NCBI RefSeq assembly: GCF_900112005.1
Contig: NZ_FOKK01000015.1
Span: 50,209-114,208, forward strand
Origin: Algoriphagus aquimarinus
Lineage (GTDB): Bacteria > Bacteroidota > Bacteroidia > Cytophagales > Cyclobacteriaceae
Direction: 5' to 3'
DNA length: 64,000 nt
Below, piece after piece: positions 9,369 through 16,798 of the stretch. Below the pieces are notes generated by a model. That model made no database searches. It had not been told where the DNA came from and saw nothing but the letters and a program-made list of their open reading frames with translations. Each line of letters opens with the position of its first letter. The stretch's first letter is position 1. The translations under genes and the position numbers were made by a program.

Positions 9369-9498
9369 AAAAGACGGGAGACGGGAGACAGAAGAAATCG
9401 ATCCTCAACCAGTGAATCAAGTTACTATCTAGGCTCTTTTATCTTAGCTCTTGATTCTAATGTCTTAATACTTGCAACCTGATACTTACAATTTTTGT

Positions 9499-9975
9499 CT
9501 ACAACGGAATGGCAAACCCAACTCTAAAACCGACTTCTCTTGGTAGAGGACTTTGGAAGCGGAATTCCGTACTTAATCCGATCGCATCAGTCAATCGAAT
9601 ATAAGCGCCCACTCCTACATTTGCTCCCTTCTGATTTCTCTTAGTGCCTGCTCCATCAGGCTGGGTATTTACCCATGTTTGGCTATAGCCTGCCATGAAA
9701 TAAAGCTGGGAAGGACCTTCTGAAACATAGTAGCGTAAATCTGTGCTGAAATTACTCTCTTTACCTACCTGTGGGAAAACAAAGGTATAGCTAGGCATCA
9801 AGGCAAATTTGTCGAGAAAAAAGTATTCAATTCCTGCCCCAACTCCAAAGTTATGGTAATTCAAGCCATACGTTCCAAATCCATGGAAACGGGCATTCCC
9901 CTGTTCCTGAGTTTGTGCCAACCCGATAAAAGAGAGCATAAATGTGGCGCAAAAAATCAATAAAGCCTTTTTCAT
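9499..9975 (-). CDS. Small outer-membrane beta-barrel-like protein with signal peptide
   Basis: A 158-residue protein with a clear Sec signal peptide (MKKALLIFCATFMLSFIGLAQ, cleavage after about residue 20). The mature part alternates aromatic and small residues in strand-like blocks (GTYGLNYHNFGVGAGIEYFF, LYFMAGYSQTW, GLSTEFRFQSP) and ends with a short hydrophobic C-terminal strand, as expected for an 8-stranded outer-membrane barrel of the OmpA/OmpW-like porin superfamily common in Bacteroidota. Specific function not recognised. It lies convergent to the rhomboid operon and downstream of rlmN on the same strand. Confidence 0.78.
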   Translation of the reverse strand: MKKALLIFCATFMLSFIGLAQTQEQGNARFHGFGTYGLNYHNFGVGAGIEYFFLDKFALMPSYTFVFPQVGKESNFSTDLRYYVSEGPSQLYFMAGYSQTWVNTQPDGAGTKRNQKGANVGVGAYIRLTDAIGLSTEFRFQSPLPREVGFRVGFAIPL

Positions 9976-10034
9976 AAAATGGGATTGTTAAAATTCGACA
10001 AGAAATTAGTTGGCTTTAGCTTAGAAAGCAAATC

Positions 10035-11102
10035 TTAGCCTTCGTTCAACTCAGCCACCTCATTCTTATTGGCCAACTGTCCACAGGCAGCATCAATGTC
10101 CTGACCACGGGATTTTCTGACTTTGGCGATAATACCTTGTGATTCCAGTACGCGGACGTACATATCAACGGATTCTTGGCTAGCCTGGCGGAATTCCCCC
10201 TCATCGATAGGGTTGTACTGGATCAGATTGACTTTGGATGGTATAAGCTTACAGAATTTCGCTAAGGCCCTTGCGTGCCGCTCATCGTCGTTGATTCCTT
10301 CCCAGATCACATATTCATAGGTGACTTTTCGCTTGGTCTTTTCATACCAATACTTCAATGATTCACCCAACTCTTCCACTGGATTACTGTCATTGATAGG
10401 CATCAGTCGGGAGCGTGTTTCATTGATCGCAGAGTGAAGAGACACTGCCAAGTTGAAGCGAACTTCATCATCCGCTAGCTTACGAATCATTTTCGTAACT
10501 CCCACAGTAGAAACAGTAATCCTCCTTGGAGCCATACCCAACCCTTCTGGAGAGGTGATTTTATCTATCGCTTCCAGCACATTGGCATAGTTTAGCAATG
10601 GCTCACCCATTCCCATAAAAACAATATTGGTCAGTGGGCGCTGGAAATACTTCTCAGCCTCATCCTTGATAGCAACTACCTGATCATAGATCTCGTCTGG
10701 GTTTAGATTTCGCATACGCTTCAGTCGGGCTGTCGCACAGAAATTGCAATCCAAGCTACAACCCACCTGAGAAGAAACACAGGCAGTAATTCTCTTTGTA
10801 GTAGGAATCAAAACCGACTCGACGATCATGCTATCGTAGAGTTTTACTGCATTCTTGATTGTACCATCAGTCGAATGCTGCATTAGATCAACCTGAATAT
10901 GGTTGATTGTAAAGTGCGTTTTGAGCATTTCTCGGGTACTCAGCGAGATATTGCTCATCTCGTCAAAATTCTTCAGAGACTTGTTCCACAGCCATTCATA
11001 TACCTGCTTGGCACGGAATTTCTTATCTCCTTGCGCCAAAAAGAATTCTTCTAACTGCGCCAGAGATAGCTTACGGATGTCTTTTTTCTGAATTGCTTCC
11101 AT
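10035..11102 (-). CDS. rlmN: 23S rRNA (adenine-C2)-methyltransferase RlmN
   Basis: A 355-residue radical-SAM methyltransferase. The CxxxCxxC cluster motif is Cys115, Cys119, Cys122; Cys340 (in AACGQLA) is the position of the methyl-carrying cysteine. FMGMGEPLLNYANV and the QYNPIDEGEF region are typical of RlmN and not of the Cfr resistance paralogue, whose features I do not see. It methylates C2 of adenosine 2503 in 23S rRNA and adenosine 37 of some tRNAs. The ATG follows a consensus TACCTTTG box by five bases, so the transcript is probably leaderless or nearly so. Confidence 0.95.
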   Translation of the reverse strand: MEAIQKKDIRKLSLAQLEEFFLAQGDKKFRAKQVYEWLWNKSLKNFDEMSNISLSTREMLKTHFTINHIQVDLMQHSTDGTIKNAVKLYDSMIVESVLIPTTKRITACVSSQVGCSLDCNFCATARLKRMRNLNPDEIYDQVVAIKDEAEKYFQRPLTNIVFMGMGEPLLNYANVLEAIDKITSPEGLGMAPRRITVSTVGVTKMIRKLADDEVRFNLAVSLHSAINETRSRLMPINDSNPVEELGESLKYWYEKTKRKVTYEYVIWEGINDDERHARALAKFCKLIPSKVNLIQYNPIDEGEFRQASQESVDMYVRVLESQGIIAKVRKSRGQDIDAACGQLANKNEVAELNEG

Positions 11103-11107
11103 AGACG

Positions 11108-11115
11108 CAAAGGTA
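11108..11115 (-). promoter_or_regulatory. Bacteroidota -7 promoter box TACCTTTG for rlmN
   Basis: Read on the minus strand this is a perfect TAnnTTTG match ending five bases before the rlmN ATG. A TTTG at 11135-11132 could be the -33 element, though its 16-base spacing is shorter than the usual value. Transcription would begin at or next to the start codon. Confidence 0.65.
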
Positions 11116-11418
11116 AGACTTTTCGGAGTAGCAAATAACTAGAGAGAAGTATCAAGATAGGAGAGTCAAGATTCTTTGAAGTGTAGAAAAAAAGGTTGGT
11201 TAGATGAATCAGACATCTTTTGCGTAAGATCATTTTAGAATACGGCTCTAAAAAACAGTAAAACTCATAAAATACAGCTCATTTCTTCTGAATTTTGAAC
11301 CGTATTTCCAGTCAAATCGAGCTGATTTTTGGCAATTGAAATTTATAAATCTCTAGTAAGTAGAGAACATGAATCAATTTAACTTACTAATTGCCCGCCT
11401 TTTCCCTACTTTTGCGGC
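11116..11418. other. Divergent intergenic region between rlmN and the ABC-F gene
   Basis: About 300 AT-rich bases holding the promoters of both flanking genes. No coding sequence, RNA gene or strong hairpin was recognised apart from the two TAnnTTTG boxes at its ends. Confidence 0.5.
11407..11414 (+). promoter_or_regulatory. Bacteroidota -7 promoter box TACTTTTG for the ABC-F gene
   Basis: Perfect TAnnTTTG match whose last base is four bases before the ATG at 11419, which implies a leaderless mRNA. No convincing TTTG -33 element at normal spacing was found. Confidence 0.6.
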
Positions 11419-13323
11419 ATGAATTACCTTTCGGTTGAAAACCTCAGTAAAGCTTTCGGTGAGCGCAAGCTTTTTTCCAATATCTCTTTTGGCATTTCTC
11501 AGGGTCAGAAAATCGCCTTAGTAGGCATTAATGGCGCTGGTAAATCCACGCTGATGAAAATTATCATGGGCTTGGAGATTCCTGACACAGGTCAGGTTGG
11601 AACCAACCAGCAAGTGAAAGTAGCTTACGTGCATCAAAACCCAGTTTTTGAAGGCACGATGAGCATCTACCAGACTATTTTCGACCAAAGTAATTCTGAA
11701 ATTCTCAAGGTGATCGAGGATTATCACAAGGCCATGCTGGAAGCAGAGCGTGGCATTGACAATTCGGATAAGATGTCGGTATTGTTTGAAAAAATGGATG
11801 CTTTCCAAGCTTGGGATTTTGAATATCAAGTGAAAGAGGTATTGGGCAAATTGGGTCTTCATGACACCGATCTTCCTGTAGGAACACTTTCCGGTGGACA
11901 ACGTAAGCGAGTTGCTTTGGCAAAAGCTATTCTTGAGAAACCTGATTTGTTGCTTCTAGATGAGCCTACCAACCACCTTGATCTGGAAACCATCGAATGG
12001 CTGGAAGACTACTTGGCTAAAGCCAACCTTGCACTTTTCATGGTGACTCACGATAGGTACTTCCTAGAGAAAGTAACCAATGAAATCCTAGAACTCGATC
12101 AGGGTAAAGTCCATCGCTACTTAGGAAACTATGGCTACTTCTTAGACAAAAAAGAGGAGCGTATGGAAATCGAAGACATCGAACTCGAAAAAGCCAAAAG
12201 CCTTTATAAAAAAGAATTAGACTGGATTCGCCGTCAGCCTAAGGCTAGAAGCACCAAAGCAAAATACCGCGTGGATGCTTTCGAAGACACCAAAGAAAAA
12301 GCTTCCCAGAAGCGAGAAGAACGTGACATTCAGTTGACCGTTACGACTCAACGACTTGGGAACAAGATCATTGAGATCGAAAAAATGAACAAGGCATTTG
12401 GCGACAAAACTATCGTCAATGACTTCTCTTATACATTCAAGAAGAAAGATAGAGTTGGGATTGTAGGTCCAAATGGTGCTGGAAAGACCACTTTCCTCAA
12501 TATGATCACCGGACAAATGGCACCGGATCAAGGAACCGTATCTATAGGACAAACTACTGCCTTTGGTTATTACAGACAGGAAGAAAGTAGTTTCGATGAA
12601 GAAAAGCGTCTGTTAGATATCGTAAAGGAAGTTGCTGAAGTAGTTACCATCGCTGGTGGTGCTACGATTACAGTTTCACAATTTTTGACGCAGTTTGGAT
12701 TTCCTCCAAAGCAGCAACATACGCCAGTTGCAAAACTAAGCGGTGGTGAGCGTAGAAGACTTCAGCTACTGATGGTTTTGATCAAGAATCCTAATTTTCT
12801 GATTCTCGATGAGCCTACCAATGATCTAGATTTGATGACGCTGAACACGCTCGAGGAGTTTTTGGATTCCTTCCCAGGTTGTTTGATCATCGTGTCTCAC
12901 GATAGATATTTCATGGATCGCCTGGTGGAGCATTTGTTTGTATTCGAAGGAGAAGGAGAGATTTCTGATTTCCCAGGTAATTATTCTGAGTTCCGTGAAG
13001 TTCAGAAAGACGAACTTCAATCAGGTGGCAAAAAAGTGGAAAAGAAAAGCCAAGAACCAGCTGCTAAGGCAGAGCCTGTAGCTATTCCTAACCCGACCAA
13101 AACTAAGGCTAGCTACAAGCAGAAGCAGGAATTCAAAACTGTGAATGAAACAATAGCGAAGTTAGAAAAGGAAAAATCTGAACTTACCGAGAAGATCAGC
13201 GGTGGAAATTCTGACCATGAGGAACTGATGAAAATCTCTTCTCGAATGCTCGCTATCGATGCTGAATTAGAAGAATTGGAACTGACTTGGTTGGAATTGA
13301 GTGAGTTGGACGGGATAGAGTAA
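11419..13323 (+). CDS. uup: ABC-F family ATPase, Uup-type
   Basis: A 634-residue soluble protein with two ABC ATPase domains and no membrane segments. Domain 1: Walker A GINGAGKST (about 36-44), signature LSGGQRKRVALA and Walker B LLLLDEPTNHLDLETIEWLEDYL. A charged linker with the ABC-F arm region follows (about 230-310). Domain 2: GPNGAGKTT, LSGGERRRLQ and FLILDEPTNDLDLMTLNTLEEF. A C-terminal coiled coil (about 565-634, rich in Lys/Glu) is the DNA- or ribosome-binding extension typical of Uup. Uup homologues act in ribosome function and limit precise excision of transposons. The subfamily call rests on the DxETIEWLE pattern and the C-terminal coiled coil. Confidence 0.88.
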   Translation: MNYLSVENLSKAFGERKLFSNISFGISQGQKIALVGINGAGKSTLMKIIMGLEIPDTGQVGTNQQVKVAYVHQNPVFEGTMSIYQTIFDQSNSEILKVIEDYHKAMLEAERGIDNSDKMSVLFEKMDAFQAWDFEYQVKEVLGKLGLHDTDLPVGTLSGGQRKRVALAKAILEKPDLLLLDEPTNHLDLETIEWLEDYLAKANLALFMVTHDRYFLEKVTNEILELDQGKVHRYLGNYGYFLDKKEERMEIEDIELEKAKSLYKKELDWIRRQPKARSTKAKYRVDAFEDTKEKASQKREERDIQLTVTTQRLGNKIIEIEKMNKAFGDKTIVNDFSYTFKKKDRVGIVGPNGAGKTTFLNMITGQMAPDQGTVSIGQTTAFGYYRQEESSFDEEKRLLDIVKEVAEVVTIAGGATITVSQFLTQFGFPPKQQHTPVAKLSGGERRRLQLLMVLIKNPNFLILDEPTNDLDLMTLNTLEEFLDSFPGCLIIVSHDRYFMDRLVEHLFVFEGEGEISDFPGNYSEFREVQKDELQSGGKKVEKKSQEPAAKAEPVAIPNPTKTKASYKQKQEFKTVNETIAKLEKEKSELTEKISGGNSDHEELMKISSRMLAIDAELEELELTWLELSELDGIE

Positions 13324-13341
13324 TAATATAGCGAAGGGGTT

Positions 13342-13357
13342 CAAGTCTCATGACTTG
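13342..13357. repeat. Palindrome CAAGTCTCATGACTTG, copy 1
   Basis: A 16-base element with perfect 6-base arms (CAAGTC/GACTTG). An exact copy in inverted orientation lies at 14040-14055. The two copies flank the hypothetical membrane protein gene at 13437-13907. Confidence 0.7.
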
Positions 13358-13364
13358 GACCTAA

Positions 13365-13392
13365 AGAAATGCAGTCTGGAGACTGCATTTCT
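13365..13392. repeat. Perfect 13-bp inverted repeat with 2-base loop
   Basis: AGAAATGCAGTCT and AGACTGCATTTCT are exact reverse complements separated by GG. It lies just downstream of the ABC-F stop. There is no clean T-tract and the two-base loop is too tight for a normal hairpin, so a cruciform, operator-like site or REP-type repeat fits better than a terminator. Confidence 0.6.
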
Positions 13393-13436
13393 GAAGTTAC
13401 CATACAATTCTAGATCAATTCATATACTTAAGCTCA

Positions 13437-13907
13437 ATGGAGAGTAATCGCACTTATCATTTTATCTTTAAGTACATATTTTTAGGGGCGGCACTTATTG
13501 TAATAGCAGTGCCACTGCTTTCATATATTTTCCCAAATGCAGTTGAATTAAACGGAGAGACAGGGCCTACAAGCCTAATTACGACTATAGCATTTGGAGT
13601 TACTGGAGTTATTTTACTAGTTTTTTTCTTTGTGGTTAAGGACAATTTTGCTATTGTTCAATTTGGAAATCAATCCATAACTATAAAGCACAATGGGCAA
13701 GAAAGTGTTGAAAACTGGTTAGATATCGATTCAATTTCTCAATTTCGTTTTATTTTTCCACCCTTGTATTCCCTCAAAATCAAAGGTAATAAGAGGCCAA
13801 TTTGGTTTAACACCGATTCAAACTATGTCAGTGTCGGAGGATACACCATGGATCACAGTGACATGGGAAATTTGATTACAAAAAAGAAAAGAGAACTTGG
13901 AATTTAG
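13437..13907 (+). CDS. Hypothetical two-helix membrane protein
   Basis: A 156-residue protein with two N-terminal hydrophobic helices (about 12-32 and 44-66) separated by a short polar loop containing ELNGETGPTS, followed by a soluble domain of about 90 residues rich in beta-type sequence (FAIVQFGNQSITIKHNGQES, the WLDIDSI segment, PPLYSLKIKG). The arrangement resembles small Bacteroidota membrane proteins with a PH-like soluble domain, but no family was recognised. It stands alone between an ABC-F gene and a minus-strand sigma factor operon, with palindromic repeats on both sides, so it may be a recent acquisition. Confidence 0.65.
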   Translation: MESNRTYHFIFKYIFLGAALIVIAVPLLSYIFPNAVELNGETGPTSLITTIAFGVTGVILLVFFFVVKDNFAIVQFGNQSITIKHNGQESVENWLDIDSISQFRFIFPPLYSLKIKGNKRPIWFNTDSNYVSVGGYTMDHSDMGNLITKKKRELGI

Positions 13908-14039
13908 AAGTTGGCCTTTAAATCTTAGCACTGCTTTGATTGGTTTTTAATATCCAAAAGAGAACTAGTGAAAACGGATCAACTCATCTCCAAACAGATT
14001 GCTTCGTCGCTCCCAAACTATCGGGATACAATAAGGGCA

Positions 14040-14055
14040 CAAGTCATGAGACTTG
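14040..14055. repeat. Palindrome CAAGTCATGAGACTTG, copy 2 (inverted)
   Basis: Exact reverse complement of the 16-base palindrome at 13342-13357. It is followed by short GCGCCA repeats (14055-14070) and preceded by a CTCCCAAACTATCGGG stretch, which gives the impression of a decayed interspersed repeat. Confidence 0.65.
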
Positions 14056-14084
14056 CGCCAACTGCGCCAGCAAACCCATTTAAA

Positions 14085-14112
14085 CAAAAAAAATCCCGCA
14101 ACGTGCGGGATT
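14085..14112 (-). terminator. Rho-independent terminator of the sigma factor operon
   Basis: AATCCCGC (14092-14099), a 5-base loop and GCGGGATT (14105-14112); on the minus strand the stem is followed directly by a run of eight T. It sits 10 bases beyond the stop of the 77-residue protein gene. Confidence 0.85.
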
Positions 14113-14121
14113 ACCATATTG

Positions 14122-14355
14122 TCAGACTCGCTCGAGTCCCGTAGATTGAGCTCTCGATTTGATCGCTTGTACTACTTTTTCCGAAGGTTGAAGCTGGATT
14201 TGATCCATTTGCTCTATTGTGCTCAGCATTTCTATGTATTCTTGCATTAGTGAATCATCACTATGCAAGGCTTGCACTAAGAGTTCTTGCTCTACCTCCG
14301 ACATTTCCTGGTAGATATATCTTACCAGATCATTTGGGGTAAATGGTTTTATCAT
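14122..14355 (-). CDS. Small protein co-encoded with an ECF sigma factor (possible regulator)
   Basis: A 77-residue mostly helical, acidic protein (MIKPFTPNDLVRYIYQEMSE...). The ATG at 14355 is chosen over an upstream TTG at 14361. It overlaps the end of the sigma factor gene by 26 bases, which indicates coupled translation. The helical pattern around LVRYIYQEMSEVEQELLVQAL resembles the N-terminal anti-sigma helix bundle seen in short cytoplasmic partners of Bacteroidota sigma-24 factors, but there is no zinc-binding HxxxCxxC motif and no membrane segment. Anti-sigma function is inferred from position and size only. Confidence 0.7.
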   Translation of the reverse strand: MIKPFTPNDLVRYIYQEMSEVEQELLVQALHSDDSLMQEYIEMLSTIEQMDQIQLQPSEKVVQAIKSRAQSTGLERV

Positions 14356-14932
14356 ATGCAAAATTTAGTTGTTTCATCTTCTTCCGCAGGTGGATCAGCG
14401 CATATCGCATTCTCCCCAACGCAGTATTAATACTTACGCCCGTCTGATCTGCTATTTCCTGGAAACTCATATCCAAGTAATGTCGCATAATCAAGACCTG
14501 CTTCTGAGCCTCGGGAAGTTCCTCTATTAGACGCTTCACTAGCTCGATATTCTCTTCTCTTACCTGACGATCTTCCACATTTTCCTCCGCAAACTTCAGC
14601 GAATTGAAAATATTTGACCCGTCCTCCATTAATATGGTAGGATACCTCTTGGCTTTTCTGAAATAATCAATGGCCAGATTGTGAGCTATCCGCATCACCC
14701 AAGGCTGAAATTTTCCTTCCTCGTTGTACTTGTCTGAATTAAGTGTTTTAACCACTTTGACAAATACATCTTGAAGTAAATCCTCAGCCACCTTCTGATC
14801 CTTAACGATCAGAAATATTGTGGTGTACATTTTACTTTGGTATCGATCTACTAATAGATCAAAGGCAGCATCACTGCCGTTTCGATACTGTGCTATCAAC
14901 TCGCTGTCCTTTGGACCAATTCGTTTACTCAT
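14330..14932 (-). CDS. ECF-type RNA polymerase sigma factor (sigma-70 family)
   Basis: A 200-residue sigma factor with region 2 (FDLLVDRYQSKMYTTIFLIV, DLLQDVFVKVV, the FQPWVMRIAHNLAIDYFRK promoter-melting segment, about 25-100) and region 4 (LPEAQKQVLIMRHYLDMSFQEIADQTGVSINTALGRMRYALIHLRK, about 135-185, a helix-turn-helix). No region 1.1 or 3, so it is an ECF/group 4 factor. It should direct RNA polymerase to a small regulon. A TACGTTTA stretch about 20 bases upstream is one mismatch from the housekeeping -7 box. The downstream overlapping gene may control it. Confidence 0.93.
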   Translation of the reverse strand: MSKRIGPKDSELIAQYRNGSDAAFDLLVDRYQSKMYTTIFLIVKDQKVAEDLLQDVFVKVVKTLNSDKYNEEGKFQPWVMRIAHNLAIDYFRKAKRYPTILMEDGSNIFNSLKFAEENVEDRQVREENIELVKRLIEELPEAQKQVLIMRHYLDMSFQEIADQTGVSINTALGRMRYALIHLRKKMKQLNFAYDKTIYPK

Positions 14933-15281
14933 TTTAAGTTGGTTTATTATAAACGTAAAGGTCTAGGCCATAGTATCTGGTAAGGGTGAAAGAAAAAGAA
15001 GATGACTTAAAAGTATGATTTCAAAAACAACTCTGCAAAGAAAATTCAAGGATTTTATATCTCAATTACTATTAAGAATGCAATCCAAATTATATTCTTG
15101 AAAAATATCCAACTGCGATATTATATTTGAATATACTAAAATCCTGACTTCATAATTACCAATGATAATGCCAAAAAATGTTAAAATCACCTTTCACAGT
15201 AAACTAATATGCTGTAATCCAAAATGAAATTTTCAAGTGCATTGTGTACCTTCGCAGAGATAGAAATTTAAAAATACGACA
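14933..15281. other. Intergenic region upstream of the sigma factor and DUF3127 genes
   Basis: About 350 strongly AT-rich bases between divergent genes. It holds the presumed sigma factor promoter and, at its right end, the TACCTTCG box of the DUF3127 gene. No reading frame, RNA gene or strong hairpin was seen. Confidence 0.5.
15247..15254 (+). promoter_or_regulatory. Probable -7 promoter box TACCTTCG
   Basis: One mismatch to TAnnTTTG, 27 bases before the ATG of the DUF3127 gene at 15282. The leader that follows is A-rich and has no Shine-Dalgarno sequence. Confidence 0.45.
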
Positions 15282-15629
15282 ATGGAATTGAGTGGAAAAG
15301 TAATCCAAAAGCTACCCGAAGTAGGTGGAAATTCAAAAAGTGGCAATGCCTGGAGAAAGCAGGAATTCATCCTAGAAACAGGAGGCCAATACCCTAAAAA
15401 AGTGTGTGTATCACTTTGGGGAGACAAAATCGACCAGTTTTCTATTAATCAAGGTGAAAATGTAACATTGAGCATAGACGTGGAAAGCCGCGAATACAAT
15501 GGCCGTTGGTACACAGAAGTGAAAGCTTTCAAAGTAGACAGAAATGGAGGATCATCTGCTGCACCTTCAGCGATGCCTGAGATGGATACATTCCACTCTG
15601 AAGGAGAAGAAGATAAATTACCATTCTAA
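15282..15629 (+). CDS. DUF3127 family OB-fold protein with SSB-like acidic tail
   Basis: A 115-residue protein matching DUF3127: MELSGKVIQKLPEVGGNSKSG, QEFILETGGQYPKKVCVSLWGDK, and VESREYNGRWYTEVKAFKV, which together look like an OB-fold related to single-stranded DNA-binding proteins. A flexible Gly/Ser/Ala linker leads to an acidic C-terminus ending EEDKLPF, closely resembling the DDDIPF tip by which bacterial SSB recruits partner proteins. Nucleic-acid binding is therefore likely but unproven. It is followed 12 bases later by an acidic protein gene, probably in the same transcript. Confidence 0.85.
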   Translation: MELSGKVIQKLPEVGGNSKSGNAWRKQEFILETGGQYPKKVCVSLWGDKIDQFSINQGENVTLSIDVESREYNGRWYTEVKAFKVDRNGGSSAAPSAMPEMDTFHSEGEEDKLPF

Positions 15630-15641
15630 AAAACTTCTGCC

Positions 15642-16103
15642 ATGTGGGATGACGAAGATGACGATGAGGCAGGATGGGATGAGGACGATGAGTTCGATGC
15701 ACGTAAGGAGCACGAAAAGATATACAAGCATCCATTGATGAAAAAGGCGAAAGATATCTTTCGCCTCACTCGAGCACTAGTAGGAAGCCTCGACGAGGCT
15801 CGCAAGGAGCTTTACGGTAATATCATGATGGAAGATGCGATGGTGATGAGTGCCAAATTCGCTGGAGCAGAGAGCATATCAGACTATGTCCTGAAAATGG
15901 AGAAAGCTGTAATCATGAAAGTTCACGCTAAGAGCCTCAATTCTATGACCTATCAACTCGGCATGGAAGAAACTCATGCTGAAGAGCATTTAGAGCTACT
16001 ACGCGAAGCTATTGAGGAGTATCGTTTGCTGTTTATTGACTGGCAAAAGGGATTTGACCCTAATGAAAAAAATGATGACGGCTGGGGAATCTTTACGGAT
16101 TAA
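15642..16103 (+). CDS. Hypothetical helical protein with highly acidic N-terminus
   Basis: A 153-residue protein. The first 25 residues are dominated by Asp and Glu (WDDEDDDEAGWDEDDEFD). The remainder is predicted helical, with KHPLMKKAKDIFRLTRALVGSLDEA, a Met-rich stretch (NIMMEDAMVM), and a closing FIDWQKGFDPNEKNDDGWGIF. No cofactor motif, signal or membrane helix is visible. Co-transcribed with the DUF3127 gene, so a DNA-mimic or nucleic-acid-related accessory role is conceivable, but that is inference. Its TAA interlocks with the stop of the small minus-strand gene that follows. Confidence 0.7.
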   Translation: MWDDEDDDEAGWDEDDEFDARKEHEKIYKHPLMKKAKDIFRLTRALVGSLDEARKELYGNIMMEDAMVMSAKFAGAESISDYVLKMEKAVIMKVHAKSLNSMTYQLGMEETHAEEHLELLREAIEEYRLLFIDWQKGFDPNEKNDDGWGIFTD

Positions 16104-16243
16104 CTACTTCCAAATTGGAAACCGAAATAAGCACCAACGCCCATCAGCACTAGCGTGATACCTCCTACGAGTACTAAAACGTCCAGAGGAACTTCCCAAG
16201 GAACATCCCCGATCTTAAATCGAATAATCTTTTTCCAATTCAT
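16100..16243 (-). CDS. Small single-pass membrane protein (47 residues)
   Basis: Reading the minus strand from the ATG at 16243 gives a 47-residue protein: a basic start (MNWKKIIRFKIGD), the segment VPWEVPLDVLVLVGG, and a hydrophobic helix to about residue 42, ending FGSS. The positive-inside pattern supports a single-pass inner-membrane protein with the N-terminus in the cytoplasm. It lies 39 bases beyond the purE stop, across a terminator, and shares a TTAA stop overlap with the gene on the other strand. The clean start, composition and spacing make it credible despite its size. Function unknown. Confidence 0.65.
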   Translation of the reverse strand: MNWKKIIRFKIGDVPWEVPLDVLVLVGGITLVLMGVGAYFGFQFGSS

Positions 16244-16256
16244 GGCTTTAAAAATT

Positions 16257-16282
16257 AAAATGCGGCTTTCCAGCCGCATTTT
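16257..16282. terminator. Terminator after purE (bidirectional stem)
   Basis: AAAATGCGGCT (16257-16267), a 4-base loop and AGCCGCATTTT (16272-16282); T-rich on both strands. It begins at the purE stop, so it ends the purK-purE transcript and may attenuate expression of the small gene at 16100-16243. Confidence 0.8.
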
Positions 16283-16798
16283 TTATTTCTTAAGTATTTC
16301 CTTCCAACCTTTAGCCTCTATCAATGCTGCAGATTCCTCTACTTTTTCTTTTAGTGTCTTTTTGTAGGCATCTAAGCTTTCACCCACTTTAGGATCAAAT
16401 GATCCAACAATCGAAGCGGCAAGAATACCAGCATTTTTTCCTCCATTAAGCGCCACTGTCGCTACAGGAATACCTCCTGGCATTTGCAAAATGGACAAAA
16501 TACTATCCCAGCCATCAATAGAATTTGAGCTTTTGATAGGCACACCTATCACTGGCAAGCTAGTCATAGAAGCTACCATGCCAGGCAAATGTGCTGCTCC
16601 ACCAGCTCCAGCTACAATCACTTTGATGCCACGCTCACGTGCAGCTTGTGCATAATCAATCATCCGTTGAGGAGTACGATGTGCAGACACTACGGTCAAT
16701 TCGTAGTTCACACCCAACTCTTCAAGCATCTGTGCAGCCTCAGCCATGATCGGAAGATCCGACTGGCTTCCCATTATAATACCTACTTGTGGATTCAT
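16283..16798 (-). CDS. purE: 5-(carboxyamino)imidazole ribonucleotide mutase PurE
   Basis: A 171-residue class I PurE with the phosphate-binding GSQSDLPIM loop near residue 10, the SAHRTP motif carrying the catalytic histidine near 40, [12 protein letters not shown] near 70, and the PVIGVPI segment. It converts N5-CAIR to CAIR in de novo purine synthesis. Its start overlaps the purK stop by one base, so translation is coupled to the enzyme that makes its substrate. Confidence 0.96.
   Translation of the reverse strand: MNPQVGIIMGSQSDLPIMAEAAQMLEELGVNYELTVVSAHRTPQRMIDYAQAARERGIKVIVAGAGGAAHLPGMVASMTSLPVIGVPIKSSNSIDGWDSILSILQMPGGIPVATVALNGGKNAGILAASIVGSFDPKVGESLDAYKKTLKEKVEESAALIEAKGWKEILKK

Noticed and set aside
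11518..11923. Two minus-strand frames inside the ABC-F gene
   Set aside because: Antisense to Walker A and signature motifs; no coding signals.
13339..13360. tRNA T-arm-like stretch (GGTTCAAGTCTC)
   Set aside because: No acceptor, D or anticodon stem around it; it is part of the repeated palindrome.
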